A stretch of DNA of 46,832 nt. It comes from Ruminococcus sp. (GTDB lineage: Bacteria > Bacillota > Clostridia > Oscillospirales > Ruminococcaceae). The DNA lies in contig JAFUTU010000010.1 of the NCBI GenBank assembly GCA_017484095.1, positions 1-46,832 of the forward strand, in the 5' to 3' direction. The notes under the pieces were generated by a model, which had not been told where the DNA came from, did no database searches, and saw only the letters and a program-made list of their open reading frames with translations. Below are positions 16,450 through 29,229 of the stretch, in pieces; position 1 is the stretch's first letter; the number at the start of each line of letters is the position of its first letter. The translations under genes and the position numbers were made by a program.

Positions 16450-16851
16450 TTATTTTCTTCCTGCAACGACCAGTCTGTTCATCGCGCGCCTGAGCTTTTG
16501 CTCTGCCCTCTCGAACTCCTTCTCGCTCTCATGCTGCTTGATCTTTCTCTCAGCAAGCTCCTTAGCCTTCTGAGCCCTCACAACGTCGATATCCTCAGCC
16601 CACTCGACCGCAGGCGTAACGATAACTACCTCATTTGAAGCGACCCTCATAAGTCCGCCCGAAATGGCAGCCTCTTTAAAAGCCTCGCCTTCCCTTATCC
16701 TGAGAGGCGATGAAACTAAATTTGCAACATAAGGCACATGGTCTGCCAGTATACCTATATCGCCGGCAGCAGTTTTCACTATCAGCTGCTCGGTCTCGCC
16801 CTCGAAAAACAGCTTTTCGGGGGTTATTATCTTTAAGCTAAAAGGCTTCAT
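16450..16851 (-). CDS. atpC: ATP synthase F1 epsilon subunit
   Basis: 133 residues: N-terminal beta sandwich (FSLKIITPEKLFFEGETEQLIVKTAAGDIGILADHVPYVANL) and a two-helix C-terminal domain (from about residue 88). It is part of the central stalk and damps ATP hydrolysis. Last gene of the atp operon; ATG behind GGAGAGGT, 35 bases after atpD. No convincing terminator hairpin follows before the next gene. Confidence 0.97.
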   Translation of the reverse strand: MKPFSLKIITPEKLFFEGETEQLIVKTAAGDIGILADHVPYVANLVSSPLRIREGEAFKEAAISGGLMRVASNEVVIVTPAVEWAEDIDVVRAQKAKELAERKIKQHESEKEFERAEQKLRRAMNRLVVAGRK

Positions 16852-16886
16852 TGTGACCTCTCCAATGTTTTGTCATTTGCTGTGAT

Positions 16887-19194
<2,308 letters not shown>

Positions 19195-19205
19195 TTCGCA
19201 CCTCT

Positions 19206-20753
<1,548 letters not shown>

Positions 20754-20791
20754 TTAGAAGTAAGAGGTAAGAACTCTGCCTTTTCACCACT

Positions 20792-21340
20792 TTATGCGAT
20801 AACTCCGTCGATCTGCGCCTTTATGCGATCAAGACCCGAAGCAACGCTTGCGTCGATCTCGGTGTCGCTGTATTTCAGTACGATACCGCCCAATATCGAC
20901 GGGTCAAGCTTCTCTATGAGAATGACCTTATTTCCCGAGGTCTGCTCCAGCTTGTTGATAAGCTTCTCTCTGAGCTGACCTGACAGCTTCTGAGAGGTCA
21001 CCGCAGTTACCTCCATTATTTTCTTCTTTTTATAGTAGAGCTTTTTGAACTCCTCGAACACATCGGGCAGATATTCTATCCTGCCGTTTTTTGTCACAAC
21101 ACTGATAAAGTCGAGCGTGAGCTCACTAAGCTTGCCTTTGAACACAGCCTCGATAGATGCTCTCTTGTCATCGTCCTTTATCAGAGGTGAAGCAAGCAGC
21201 CTGACAAAATCGCTGTTTTCGTCGGAGAACACTATATCATTTACATCACTGAGCTCTTCAAAAGCTGTATCAAGGCAGTCTGCCTCCTCACACAGCTCGA
21301 AGAAAGCCTCGCTGTAAACGCTCTCAACGCATTCAGCCAT
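20792..21340 (-). CDS. atpH: ATP synthase F1 delta subunit (OSCP)
   Basis: 182 residues: N-terminal six-helix bundle (VESVYSEAFFELCEEADCLDTAFEELSDV) and C-terminal alpha/beta part (IMEVTAVTSQKLSGQLREKLINKLEQTSGNKVILIEKLDPSILGGIVLKYSDTEIDASV), the family signature. It links the peripheral stalk b subunits to the top of F1. Its ATG overlaps the atpF stop by one base (TAATG). Confidence 0.96.
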   Translation of the reverse strand: MAECVESVYSEAFFELCEEADCLDTAFEELSDVNDIVFSDENSDFVRLLASPLIKDDDKRASIEAVFKGKLSELTLDFISVVTKNGRIEYLPDVFEEFKKLYYKKKKIMEVTAVTSQKLSGQLREKLINKLEQTSGNKVILIEKLDPSILGGIVLKYSDTEIDASVASGLDRIKAQIDGVIA

Positions 21341-21855
21341 TATATCTCACCCACATTATCTATGAACTTCTCAATAAGACGCTCATTGTCCTCGCTCGTC
21401 ATATCCTTCTCAACGACAGCCCTTGCAGCCGAGAAAGCAATATCCGTGATCTCGTCCTTGATCTGGTTCACGGCTATCTTCTTTTCTCTTTCGATCTCCC
21501 TCTCAGCATTGTCAACAATGCCTTTGGCCTCTATCTTAGCATCACTGATTATTTCATCGGAGCGCTGCTGAGCCTTCTGAGTTGCGGCCTGGATTATCGC
21601 CGCCGACTCCTCCTTGGCCTGACCGAGCTTCTCGTCATACTGACGCTCCAGCTCAAGCGCATTAGCCTTGGCAGCATCGGCCTCCTCATAAGTCTTTGAA
21701 ACATCGTTCTTTCTTTCTTCGATAACGGCATTCACCTTTTTAAACAGAAGAAACTTCAGTACAAGGAACAGTATAAGGAAGTTCAGAAGCGTCGCTATGA
21801 TAGTTGTGAGGTTGATGGAGAGGAATTCCGTAACGTCACCCGCAGCAAATACCAT
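21340..21855 (-). CDS. atpF: ATP synthase F0 b subunit
   Basis: 171 residues: one membrane helix (about 12-36, INLTTIIATLLNFLILFLVLKFLLF) and a long charged coiled coil rich in Ala, Lys and Glu. It forms the dimeric peripheral stalk. Translationally coupled to atpH by a one-base overlap. Confidence 0.96.
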   Translation of the reverse strand: MVFAAGDVTEFLSINLTTIIATLLNFLILFLVLKFLLFKKVNAVIEERKNDVSKTYEEADAAKANALELERQYDEKLGQAKEESAAIIQAATQKAQQRSDEIISDAKIEAKGIVDNAEREIEREKKIAVNQIKDEITDIAFSAARAVVEKDMTSEDNERLIEKFIDNVGEI

Positions 21856-21891
21856 TGTTTTTCCTCCTGACCTACTGTTAGATTATTCCGA

Positions 21892-22923
<1,032 letters not shown>

Positions 22924-22931
<8 letters not shown>

Positions 22932-23325
22932 TAGAGCGTTCCCTTCTTTCTGAAAACTGACCAACGGTCAGAATTATTCTCGGAAAAAACTGAGGCACGA
23001 GCACACCTACAACGTTCACAGCTCCCGTGAGCATAGCAAACGCACAAACTGCAAACAGCCCGATATACCTCAGAAAATAGCATTGTTTCATAAGGCGCTT
23101 AGCCCTCTCACTGTCGAGAGCCACTGCCCTTTCACAGGTTCTTGCCAGATATATCATTGAAAGGCACATAAACATATAACCGACAGCAAACCCAAAAACT
23201 GTCCGAAGGCTGAAACCGCTCACAAGCGTAACAGCCCACGCCGCAACACAAAGCACAGCGCCGTATCTTATAATATTCGCTGTAAGAGGCGCCAATAGCC
23301 TGCTATCACTGTCGGTCCGCTTCAT
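22924..23325 (-). CDS. atpI: ATP synthase I-like protein
   Basis: 133 residues, four membrane helices in two hairpins, with a basic loop between (RTCERAVALDSERAKRLMKQCYFLRYIG). Position at the head of the atp operon and this topology identify AtpI; sequence conservation in the family is low. AtpI is thought to help c-ring assembly or Mg2+ supply, notably in Na+ ATP synthases. GGAGG is 11 bases before the ATG. Confidence 0.88.
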
Positions 23326-23385
23326 ACGCTGTCAAGCCTCCGTAAAAACTCCGCAGTCGAATTATGTTCATAGTCTCACAGTATG

Positions 23386-23414
23386 ATTATAGCACCTTTT
23401 TTCACATTTTTAAA
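23386..23414 (-). promoter_or_regulatory. Probable promoter of the atp operon
   Basis: TATAAT (23386-23391) with a weak TTTAAA -35 (23409-23414), 17-base spacer, minus strand. It is the only good -10 element upstream of atpI. Confidence 0.65.
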
Positions 23415-23495
23415 GAGGATTTTTTATTCTTTACAAATTTCGTCACTTTGACTAATTATTTCAACAATCACGCTGTTCGCTAATAATTAATGACG

Positions 23496-23528
23496 AAAAA
23501 AGCCTCCGTCCACCGCAGGACGAAGGCT
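23496..23528 (-). terminator. Terminator of the small lipoprotein gene
   Basis: An 11-bp stem with one A-C mismatch (23501-23511 with 23518-23528), 6-base loop, and T6 on the minus strand. Confidence 0.9.
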
Positions 23529-23540
23529 CCCTCTTATGTC

Positions 23541-23801
23541 TTATCTCAGAACATCGCTGACAACGTCATTCACAGTGCTGGCGGCATCGTCAACAATCTC
23601 GGCACCGCCGCTTACTGCCGACTTTGCACCGTCCTTGACTTTGTCGACCATATTGTCGCTGTCATCGTATCTTTCAGAGTCCGTATCATTTGCGTCCTGA
23701 ACGTAACCCGACTCAGTCACACTGCTCTCACCGTCAGAGCAGCCCGTTAACACTGCACCGCACGCAATAAGGCTGAGAGCTATTGCAAGAATCTTCTTCA
23801 T
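23541..23801 (-). CDS. Small acidic lipoprotein of unknown function
   Basis: 86 residues from ATG 23801 (GGAGATCGGGAT upstream; six codons of in-frame sequence before it are unlikely to be used). Signal peptide MKKILAIALSLIACGAVLTGC with lipobox LTGC, then an acidic Ser/Asp-rich region and a C-terminal amphipathic stretch (MVDKVKDGAKSAVSGGAEIVDDAASTVNDVVSDVL). No domain recognised. The leader holds a perfect TATCGG-5-CCGATA inverted repeat (23827-23843). Monocistronic. Confidence 0.8.
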   Translation of the reverse strand: MKKILAIALSLIACGAVLTGCSDGESSVTESGYVQDANDTDSERYDDSDNMVDKVKDGAKSAVSGGAEIVDDAASTVNDVVSDVLR

Positions 23802-23895
23802 ATCCCGATCTCCTTTCATGAAGCTTTATCGGTTTTTCCGATATGCATTATTATTTCACAAAAGAATGAAAATATGTATTTTGGAAAAATCATGC

Positions 23896-23925
23896 AAAAA
23901 AGGTCTGCCGCACACGCAGCAGACC
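23896..23925 (-). terminator. Terminator of the anchored surface-protein gene
   Basis: GGTCTGC (23902-23908) pairs with GCAGACC (23919-23925) with a small inner helix; T6 follows on the minus strand. Confidence 0.88.
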
Positions 23926-23952
23926 CGAATAATATTCTCTGTAAGCCGCAGA

Positions 23953-24909
23953 TCAATAATACCTGCCCTTAACTTTCTTGATAACGAAGAACGCAACACC
24001 GCCGACTACCAGAACACCTGCAACGATACCTATAACAACAGGCAGTACCGACTTTGAATCAGCAGCAGCCTCAGCAGTTGACTCAGCCTTTTCCTCTTTT
24101 TCAGCTATCTGCAGCTCAGAGGGGCTCTCTTTCTTCTCAGCCTTATCGTTGTAGCCGTCAATATTTGCCACGTTTCTGCCGTCATTAGTTGTGATATAAA
24201 GATTATCGATATAGATAAGATCTGTCTTGTCAGTCTTCTTTACCAGAGGTATCTCAAAAATGAACTTAGTAGCTCCGACCTCTGTAGGCACAGGTATTAT
24301 CTTATCCTGATACTGTGTGGTATTAGGAGTGTCCGTCTCATTAACTGCTATCTGGCTCATATTTGACGATACCTGCTTGTAGTCGTCATCAGCAGGGAAT
24401 GCAAATATCGAATCAGACATAAGAGACTTCTTGATATTAGGATTTATCCTGTATGTGAACTTAATTGTACAGCCGTCAAAATAGTTCATTCCGAAATCAG
24501 CAGCATCAAGCTCTACACCGTAGGTAACATACTCTGCATCCTCAGCATCAGAACCCTTGTAAACAAGATTCCCGTCAGCATCGGTAGCTGTCCACGCAAA
24601 ATTCTGGAAACCGTTTTTTCCGCCGTCAGAAGAACCGGATACCTTCAATGAAAGACCCTGATATGACACCATATCCTCAGTTCCTACAGAATATCCCTGT
24701 TCAGAACCGTCAGCCGTGATGTGGAAATAGTCCTTCCAGCCGGTGCTGTCAAATGAAAAAGTAGGCTTGCTCTTGTCATCAGTTAATATGCTTTCATCGG
24801 ATATCGACCAGGGCTCGACCTCTTTTTCCTCCTCTGCCATTACGGGCAAAGCACTGCAAAGTGCCAGCACGGCAGCGGAAAGTCCGCAAAATATCTTCTT
24901 AATATCCAT
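23953..24909 (-). CDS. Surface protein with C-terminal membrane anchor, unknown ectodomain
   Basis: 318 residues from ATG 24909: signal peptide (IFCGLSAAVLALCSALPVMA), an ectodomain of about 220 residues rich in beta-strand and aromatic residues (FDSTGWKDYFHITADG, YQGLSLKVSG, YVTYGVELDAADFGMNYFDGCTIKFTYRI, KFIFEIPLVKKTDKTDLIYIDNLYI), a Glu/Lys/Ala-rich linker, and a C-terminal helix (about 291-314) with a basic tail. The ectodomain looks like a carbohydrate-binding-type jelly roll but I do not recognise a family. In-frame ATG 24963 would add 18 residues but also lacks a ribosome site. The only GGAGGG lies about 30 bases before 24909, separated by a GC-rich stretch. Confidence 0.7.
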   Translation of the reverse strand: MDIKKIFCGLSAAVLALCSALPVMAEEEKEVEPWSISDESILTDDKSKPTFSFDSTGWKDYFHITADGSEQGYSVGTEDMVSYQGLSLKVSGSSDGGKNGFQNFAWTATDADGNLVYKGSDAEDAEYVTYGVELDAADFGMNYFDGCTIKFTYRINPNIKKSLMSDSIFAFPADDDYKQVSSNMSQIAVNETDTPNTTQYQDKIIPVPTEVGATKFIFEIPLVKKTDKTDLIYIDNLYITTNDGRNVANIDGYNDKAEKKESPSELQIAEKEEKAESTAEAAADSKSVLPVVIGIVAGVLVVGGVAFFVIKKVKGRYY

Positions 24910-24995
24910 AAATTCGGCAGCGCCGCAGGGGACGCGCCTTCCCTCCAATTCTCTTAACTCCATGCCGCAGCGCACGGACACAGCAAACTAAAAAT

Positions 24996-25024
24996 ATTGT
25001 AAACCATTTCAGTCCATTTGTCAA
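24996..25024 (-). promoter_or_regulatory. Promoter of the anchored surface-protein gene
   Basis: TTGACA (25019-25024) and TACAAT (24996-25001) with a 17-base spacer on the minus strand. Confidence 0.85.
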
Positions 25025-25066
25025 GGCGATTTTCCCGACCTTACGGCACTGTAACTGATTTGTAAA

Positions 25067-25927
25067 CTACTCTATTCCAAGGAACTCCAGATACTGCTTA
25101 TCGGGCAATTTATAAACCGATGTATACTTAGGCTCCGCGCCCTCAGAAAGCTTATACTGAACTCTGAGAACGCCTGTCTTCTCATCCTGTACCCAGCCGA
25201 CCTCAGGCACTGTTCCTCTGATACCCTTGTTTGAGATCGTCCTCTTAATGCCCTTCTGCTTCAGGGTAAAGAACTTGAGCTCGATATCCTCGTCATAAGG
25301 CACAACGCAGATCTTAACTCCTCCGAGATCATTGTTCTTAACGTCGTAAACAAGTATCTTGTACTTGCCGTCGGGTGATATCGTGTTATCGTCTGAAGTC
25401 ACCTGACAAAGATGCTGGAAATCATTTCTGTAAAGCGAATATACCGATGCGCTTGTATTAGGAAGATCCTCATTCAGAAGAGTCTCCTCGGAGGAACCTC
25501 CGAACAGCACATTCAGTACAAAATACGCAACTATGCCGAGCACATACATCAGCAGGTAGATAGTACCCATTATTACCTTTACGGTAGAATTTGTACCTGC
25601 TGCAAAGAATATAACAATAGCCACTACAAACGGCGGTATTATCAGTATCCAGTCCATCATGTTGAAAAGGATAAGGAAGAATACCACAGGCAGCCACAGC
25701 ACGCTCAGCACTCGCGTCACAAGCTCATTTCTCGTCAGCAGCATAAGCAGCAGGAAAACTACGCTTGAGATCACATACACAATAAAAAAGTTTCTCTCAC
25801 GACCCTCTGCAAATTCAAGGTCGTACAAGAAGGTCGCATAGGTAAGCATGGCGATTACAGCAAAATAAATGATGCCGAACACCGATACCGCCCTTCTCAC
25901 CCAGACATTTGAAAGAAAATCCTTCAT
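25067..25927 (-). CDS. Polytopic membrane protein with C-terminal soluble domain, unknown
   Basis: 286 residues: about five transmembrane helices (10-32, 48-62, 70-89, 92-110, 116-140) and an extracytoplasmic or cytosolic C-terminal domain of about 130 residues (SPDGKYKILVYDVKNNDLGGVKICVVPYD, then strand-rich repeats to the end). The SPDGKY segment resembles a beta-propeller or DUF5412-like strand, but I cannot assign a family. ATG follows GGGAGG at 12 bases, a slightly long spacing. It lies 109 bases behind an HlyD-like lipoprotein gene on the same strand, with two small hairpins but no terminator between, so co-transcription is possible. Confidence 0.72.
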   Translation of the reverse strand: MKDFLSNVWVRRAVSVFGIIYFAVIAMLTYATFLYDLEFAEGRERNFFIVYVISSVVFLLLMLLTRNELVTRVLSVLWLPVVFFLILFNMMDWILIIPPFVVAIVIFFAAGTNSTVKVIMGTIYLLMYVLGIVAYFVLNVLFGGSSEETLLNEDLPNTSASVYSLYRNDFQHLCQVTSDDNTISPDGKYKILVYDVKNNDLGGVKICVVPYDEDIELKFFTLKQKGIKRTISNKGIRGTVPEVGWVQDEKTGVLRVQYKLSEGAEPKYTSVYKLPDKQYLEFLGIE

Positions 25928-26036
25928 ATTAAAATATTGCCTCCCTTTGCCTTGCGGGCATCTGCCGCAGGCAGAATTATTATTCCGACCGCAGAATCTC
26001 TCTGCGAATTGTTATCATTTTATCATCAGATAATTT

Positions 26037-27035
26037 CTAATTTATTATCAATTCTTCGCCGCCAACAAGCCCCGAAAGTATCTCGATATTCTTTCCGTCC
26101 TCGATACCTGTTTCAACGTCCTGCTCTATCTTCACTCCATCTACCAGAAGGTTGACGAACTTTCTTCCGCCAAGCTCTCTTACAGCCTTCTGCGGAACTA
26201 TCACAGTGTCAGGTCTCGTATAAACATCGAACACCACATTCACATCGCCGAAATCAAAAAGCTCATTGTCCTCGCTCGGCTTTATAACGTAAACATAGCT
26301 TGAAAAATCGCCGTTCTCAACAGATATTATATCAGTTACCGTTCCCGATGCCTCTGTAGCGCCCTGTTCAAGAGATACGCTCGTTCCGAAATTAACATTA
26401 TTGAGCGGATTATCATACACCGACACGCAAAGATACTGCTGCGAAAGATCGGAGGTATATCCAAACAGATCTCCTGCTTTTACAGGGCTGTTTATGTTCA
26501 GCGGCTCTCTTCTCTGATAAGCATCTGTAAAGGTGCCGTCACAAGGAGCATATACTTTATAGTCTTCAAGAGATGCCTCAAGCTTGTCATATTTCATCTG
26601 CTCTATCTGCAGATCAAGCTCAGCCATTTTTATCTCATTAGCCGAACCGCTGTTAGATCTCAGCGTTGCCACTGTCTGCTCAGCCTGGTCGAGCCTTATT
26701 TTCTCTTTATCGAGCTGTTCGACAACATCATCACTGTAAAGCGTGCAGAGAAGGTCGCCCTCCTTCACATCGGCAGGCGCTTCTACCTCTATCGACTCGA
26801 TAAGACCGCTCACCTTGAACTTTACGCTCTCGCTGTAAGGATATGAATATGACCCTGTCTCATAATACTTTTCCGAGATGTCACCGACCTCTGCCTTTAC
26901 GGTATTGTAGGTGACCTCTTTAGTCTCAAGGATAGGTATATCTATCTGCTTATCGTCTTTTTTATCTCCGCAGGAGGCCGCTGCAGCACAAAACGCCGCA
27001 CAGCACAGCAGGCAAAGCATTCTATTAGCCTTCAC
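26037..27035 (-). CDS. HlyD/MFP-like efflux adaptor lipoprotein
   Basis: 332 residues. Signal peptide with lipobox AASC (about Cys22), a lipoyl/barrel-sandwich half (VKFKVSGLIESIEVEAPADVKEGDLLCTLYSDD), a coiled-coil hairpin (about 105-155), the second half (YKVYAPCDGTFTDAYQRREPLN), then beta-barrel and membrane-proximal parts (VIVPQKAVRELGGRKFVNLLVDGVKIEQDVETG). This is the plan of RND/ABC periplasmic adaptor proteins. In Gram-positives they pair with MacB-type ABC permeases, but none is adjacent. Start is GTG at 27035, chosen for the near-ideal AGGAGG eight bases upstream. Confidence 0.85.
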   Translation of the reverse strand: MKANRMLCLLCCAAFCAAAASCGDKKDDKQIDIPILETKEVTYNTVKAEVGDISEKYYETGSYSYPYSESVKFKVSGLIESIEVEAPADVKEGDLLCTLYSDDVVEQLDKEKIRLDQAEQTVATLRSNSGSANEIKMAELDLQIEQMKYDKLEASLEDYKVYAPCDGTFTDAYQRREPLNINSPVKAGDLFGYTSDLSQQYLCVSVYDNPLNNVNFGTSVSLEQGATEASGTVTDIISVENGDFSSYVYVIKPSEDNELFDFGDVNVVFDVYTRPDTVIVPQKAVRELGGRKFVNLLVDGVKIEQDVETGIEDGKNIEILSGLVGGEELIIN

Positions 27036-27075
27036 AGGATCAACCTCCTATCCGAGCATACAATCATACACATTA

Positions 27076-27104
27076 ATAATAGCATTTTTTTCGCTCTTTT
27101 TCAA
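27076..27104 (-). promoter_or_regulatory. Promoter of the adaptor gene
   Basis: TTGAAA (27099-27104) and TATTAT (27076-27081), 17-base spacer, minus strand. Confidence 0.7.
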
Positions 27105-27161
27105 GAAGCAATATTTGTTTTGTATATATGCACAATTTTCAAAAGAAATTTTCGTACACAA

Positions 27162-28274
27162 CTAACAAAGGTTTAAAAACTCGCCTATCACGGCATTAGA
27201 CCCTAAAAAGCCGCTGTCGGTAAGTGATATGTTCTTCTCAGTGACTCTGCATAAGCCGTAGCCTGCAAGCTCCTCTGCCTTTTTTCTTATTTCTGATACA
27301 GTCTCCTCAGAAGCTCCGTACATTCTCAGTCCGTTAAAGAGTATCCCCTCACTGAGCCTGAGACCGAGCATTATGTATTCCTCAAGTTCATCGGGGAATA
27401 CCTCATTTACCGTGTCCTGCTGAGTTTGTCTCATGATGTATTGCTGCGTATCGTCATCGCAGCTTCGCCTTTCGTGGTCAAAAAAAGAATGTGCGGAAGC
27501 TCCGAACCCTAAATAATATTCTCTCTTCCAGTACCTCGTATTATGCTTTGACACCCTGCCGTCTCTGGCAAAATTTGATATCTCATAGTGCTCAAAGCCG
27601 TTTTCTGCAAGCCTTTCACAAAGATCAAGATACATATTTGCCTGAACGTCATCATCGGTATCAACACCCATTTCATAAAAGGGCGTTCCGCTCTCGACCG
27701 AGAGCATATAGGCAGAAATATGGCTTATCGGCAGCTCCGACAGCCTGTCCGCAGTATAGAGCATAGAGCCGGTGCTCTGCTTTGGAATACCTATCATCAT
27801 ATCGCAGGAGATATTATCAAAGCCTGCTTTCAGGGCATCGTTCACAGCAGCAAGGGCATCCTCCGCCGTGTGTATCCTTCCAAGAGCTGCAAGCTCCTCA
27901 TCTATCAGAGACTGAACTCCGAAGGATATCCTGTTAAAACCAGCTTCTCTGAGCTCGGTAAGCTTTCGTATATCTACAGTTTTAGGGTTCGCCTCTATCG
28001 TGATCTCTGTGTCGTCATCGAGTTCAAAAACATTTTTTATCTTGCTGAGCACTGAGATAAGGCTTTCATTCTCCATAACTGTGGGGGTTCCCCCTCCGAA
28101 ATAAACGCTGGGACATTCCAGATGCATAGTGCGGTAGGTCTCGATGCTGCGACAAAGCGCCTTAGCATATGCTGTTCTGGTTTTCTCATCGGAGGGCGCC
28201 GAATAAAACGAGCAATATCCGCATTTTCTTTCACAAAACGGTATATGCACATATACGCTTGAATCATATATCAT
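27162..28274 (-). CDS. hemW: Radical SAM heme chaperone HemW
   Basis: 370 residues from ATG 28274, the Met with AAAGGA eight bases upstream (another ATG two codons earlier is too close). Radical SAM cluster motif CERKCGYC (Cx3CxxC), the GGGTPT SAM-binding segment, and the family C-terminal domain (GLRLSEGILF). The cluster spacing and length fit HemW, which delivers heme or binds it, rather than true coproporphyrinogen dehydrogenase HemN; the start region lacks the extra HemN N-terminus. It overlaps the preceding gene by 11 bases and ends an operon with lepA, a linkage common in Firmicutes. Confidence 0.92.
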   Translation of the reverse strand: MIYDSSVYVHIPFCERKCGYCSFYSAPSDEKTRTAYAKALCRSIETYRTMHLECPSVYFGGGTPTVMENESLISVLSKIKNVFELDDDTEITIEANPKTVDIRKLTELREAGFNRISFGVQSLIDEELAALGRIHTAEDALAAVNDALKAGFDNISCDMMIGIPKQSTGSMLYTADRLSELPISHISAYMLSVESGTPFYEMGVDTDDDVQANMYLDLCERLAENGFEHYEISNFARDGRVSKHNTRYWKREYYLGFGASAHSFFDHERRSCDDDTQQYIMRQTQQDTVNEVFPDELEEYIMLGLRLSEGILFNGLRMYGASEETVSEIRKKAEELAGYGLCRVTEKNISLTDSGFLGSNAVIGEFLNLC

Positions 28275-28728
28275 TTTCATCGTCCTTTGAAAAAGCATTA
28301 TCTATATATTCAGCTGACTTTTCATTGTTTGCCCTTATCTTGTCAACAGCTGCCCTTGCCGCCGAGAACAAAAACAGCAGAAAGAATATAAGCACTGCAT
28401 AAAGCCAGAACACTGCCGACTGCTGCAGATCGAGCTGAAAGTATTTTGAATTCTTTTCAAGATAACTTTTCACTGAAGTGTGTATCGTCGGCATCAAAGC
28501 AAAGCCCAGTATTACCGTATAAGCAATAAATGCCGATATACCAACAAGCGCGGGCTTTATCGGGAGGCGATAAAACTTCAGCCCTATGAATATCACCCAA
28601 GCTCCGAGCATAATAAACGCAGCCCACTGAGATATATTCGCATAAACCTCAAATGAAACAGGCACCATCAAAGCTCCGGGCAGCCCGAATTTCAGCGATA
28701 ATCTCATTGCTTTTTTCATATCGTCCAT
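28264..28728 (-). CDS. Four-helix membrane protein, unknown
   Basis: 154 residues with four hydrophobic segments (about 15-28, 33-50, 58-82, 103-125) and an acidic C-terminus. Not recognised as a known family. ATG lies six bases after GGAGGG. It sits between another small membrane protein and hemW in the lepA operon, and overlaps hemW, so its translation is coupled to the heme chaperone. Confidence 0.72.
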   Translation of the reverse strand: MDDMKKAMRLSLKFGLPGALMVPVSFEVYANISQWAAFIMLGAWVIFIGLKFYRLPIKPALVGISAFIAYTVILGFALMPTIHTSVKSYLEKNSKYFQLDLQQSAVFWLYAVLIFFLLFLFSAARAAVDKIRANNEKSAEYIDNAFSKDDENDI

Positions 28729-28752
28729 AACAGGCCCTCCAGATATCTCCTA

Positions 28753-29217
28753 TCAGATACCGCCCTTAAAAAGTACTATACCGTATATGAGCATAACTGC
28801 TCCCGAAGCCGATGCAAGAAAGAACCCTACAAAAGTGCTAAGCGCCGCATTTGAGTCGTAAACCACAGGCTCTTTTCCCTCTCTTTTACAAAGCCAGACC
28901 CTGCATTTGCGGCCTTTGGTGTAAAGCTGCTTGCGCATTATCAGCTCACAGGGGAATGCATTAGCATATATATTTTCACCTATCTCATAATATGCAGTAG
29001 GATAATTATATTTTTCGCTTTTTTTGATCTCGCTGACAAGAGCATCTGTCTTTTCGGAACAAAGAATGATCTTATAAGCGCAGAATGTGAAATACAGCGC
29101 AAGTATGCAAAAGCCTGCTCCCAACAAGCACAGCATCACCGCTGCAATAAATTCTGACGATACCCCTGCTATCACCGCAAGTGCTATCAGCACTGCCACT
29201 ACAACTAATGCTTCCAT
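28753..29217 (-). CDS. Small membrane protein, loosely DUF3592-like
   Basis: 154 residues: two N-terminal helices (about 3-22 and 27-50), a soluble strand-rich middle (VSEIKKSEKYNYPTAYYEIGENIYANAF, KGRKCRVWLCKREGKEPVVYD) and a C-terminal helix (about 128-150). The helix-beta-helix plan recalls DUF3592 proteins; assignment is weak. It begins 12 bases after the lepA stop, so it is in the lepA operon. Confidence 0.7.
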   Translation of the reverse strand: MEALVVVAVLIALAVIAGVSSEFIAAVMLCLLGAGFCILALYFTFCAYKIILCSEKTDALVSEIKKSEKYNYPTAYYEIGENIYANAFPCELIMRKQLYTKGRKCRVWLCKREGKEPVVYDSNAALSTFVGFFLASASGAVMLIYGIVLFKGGI

Positions 29218-29229
29218 AATACGCTCCGA

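Noticed and set aside
25961..26005. Two small hairpins between the adaptor and membrane protein genes as a terminator
   Set aside because: Stems of five bases each and no T run on either strand.
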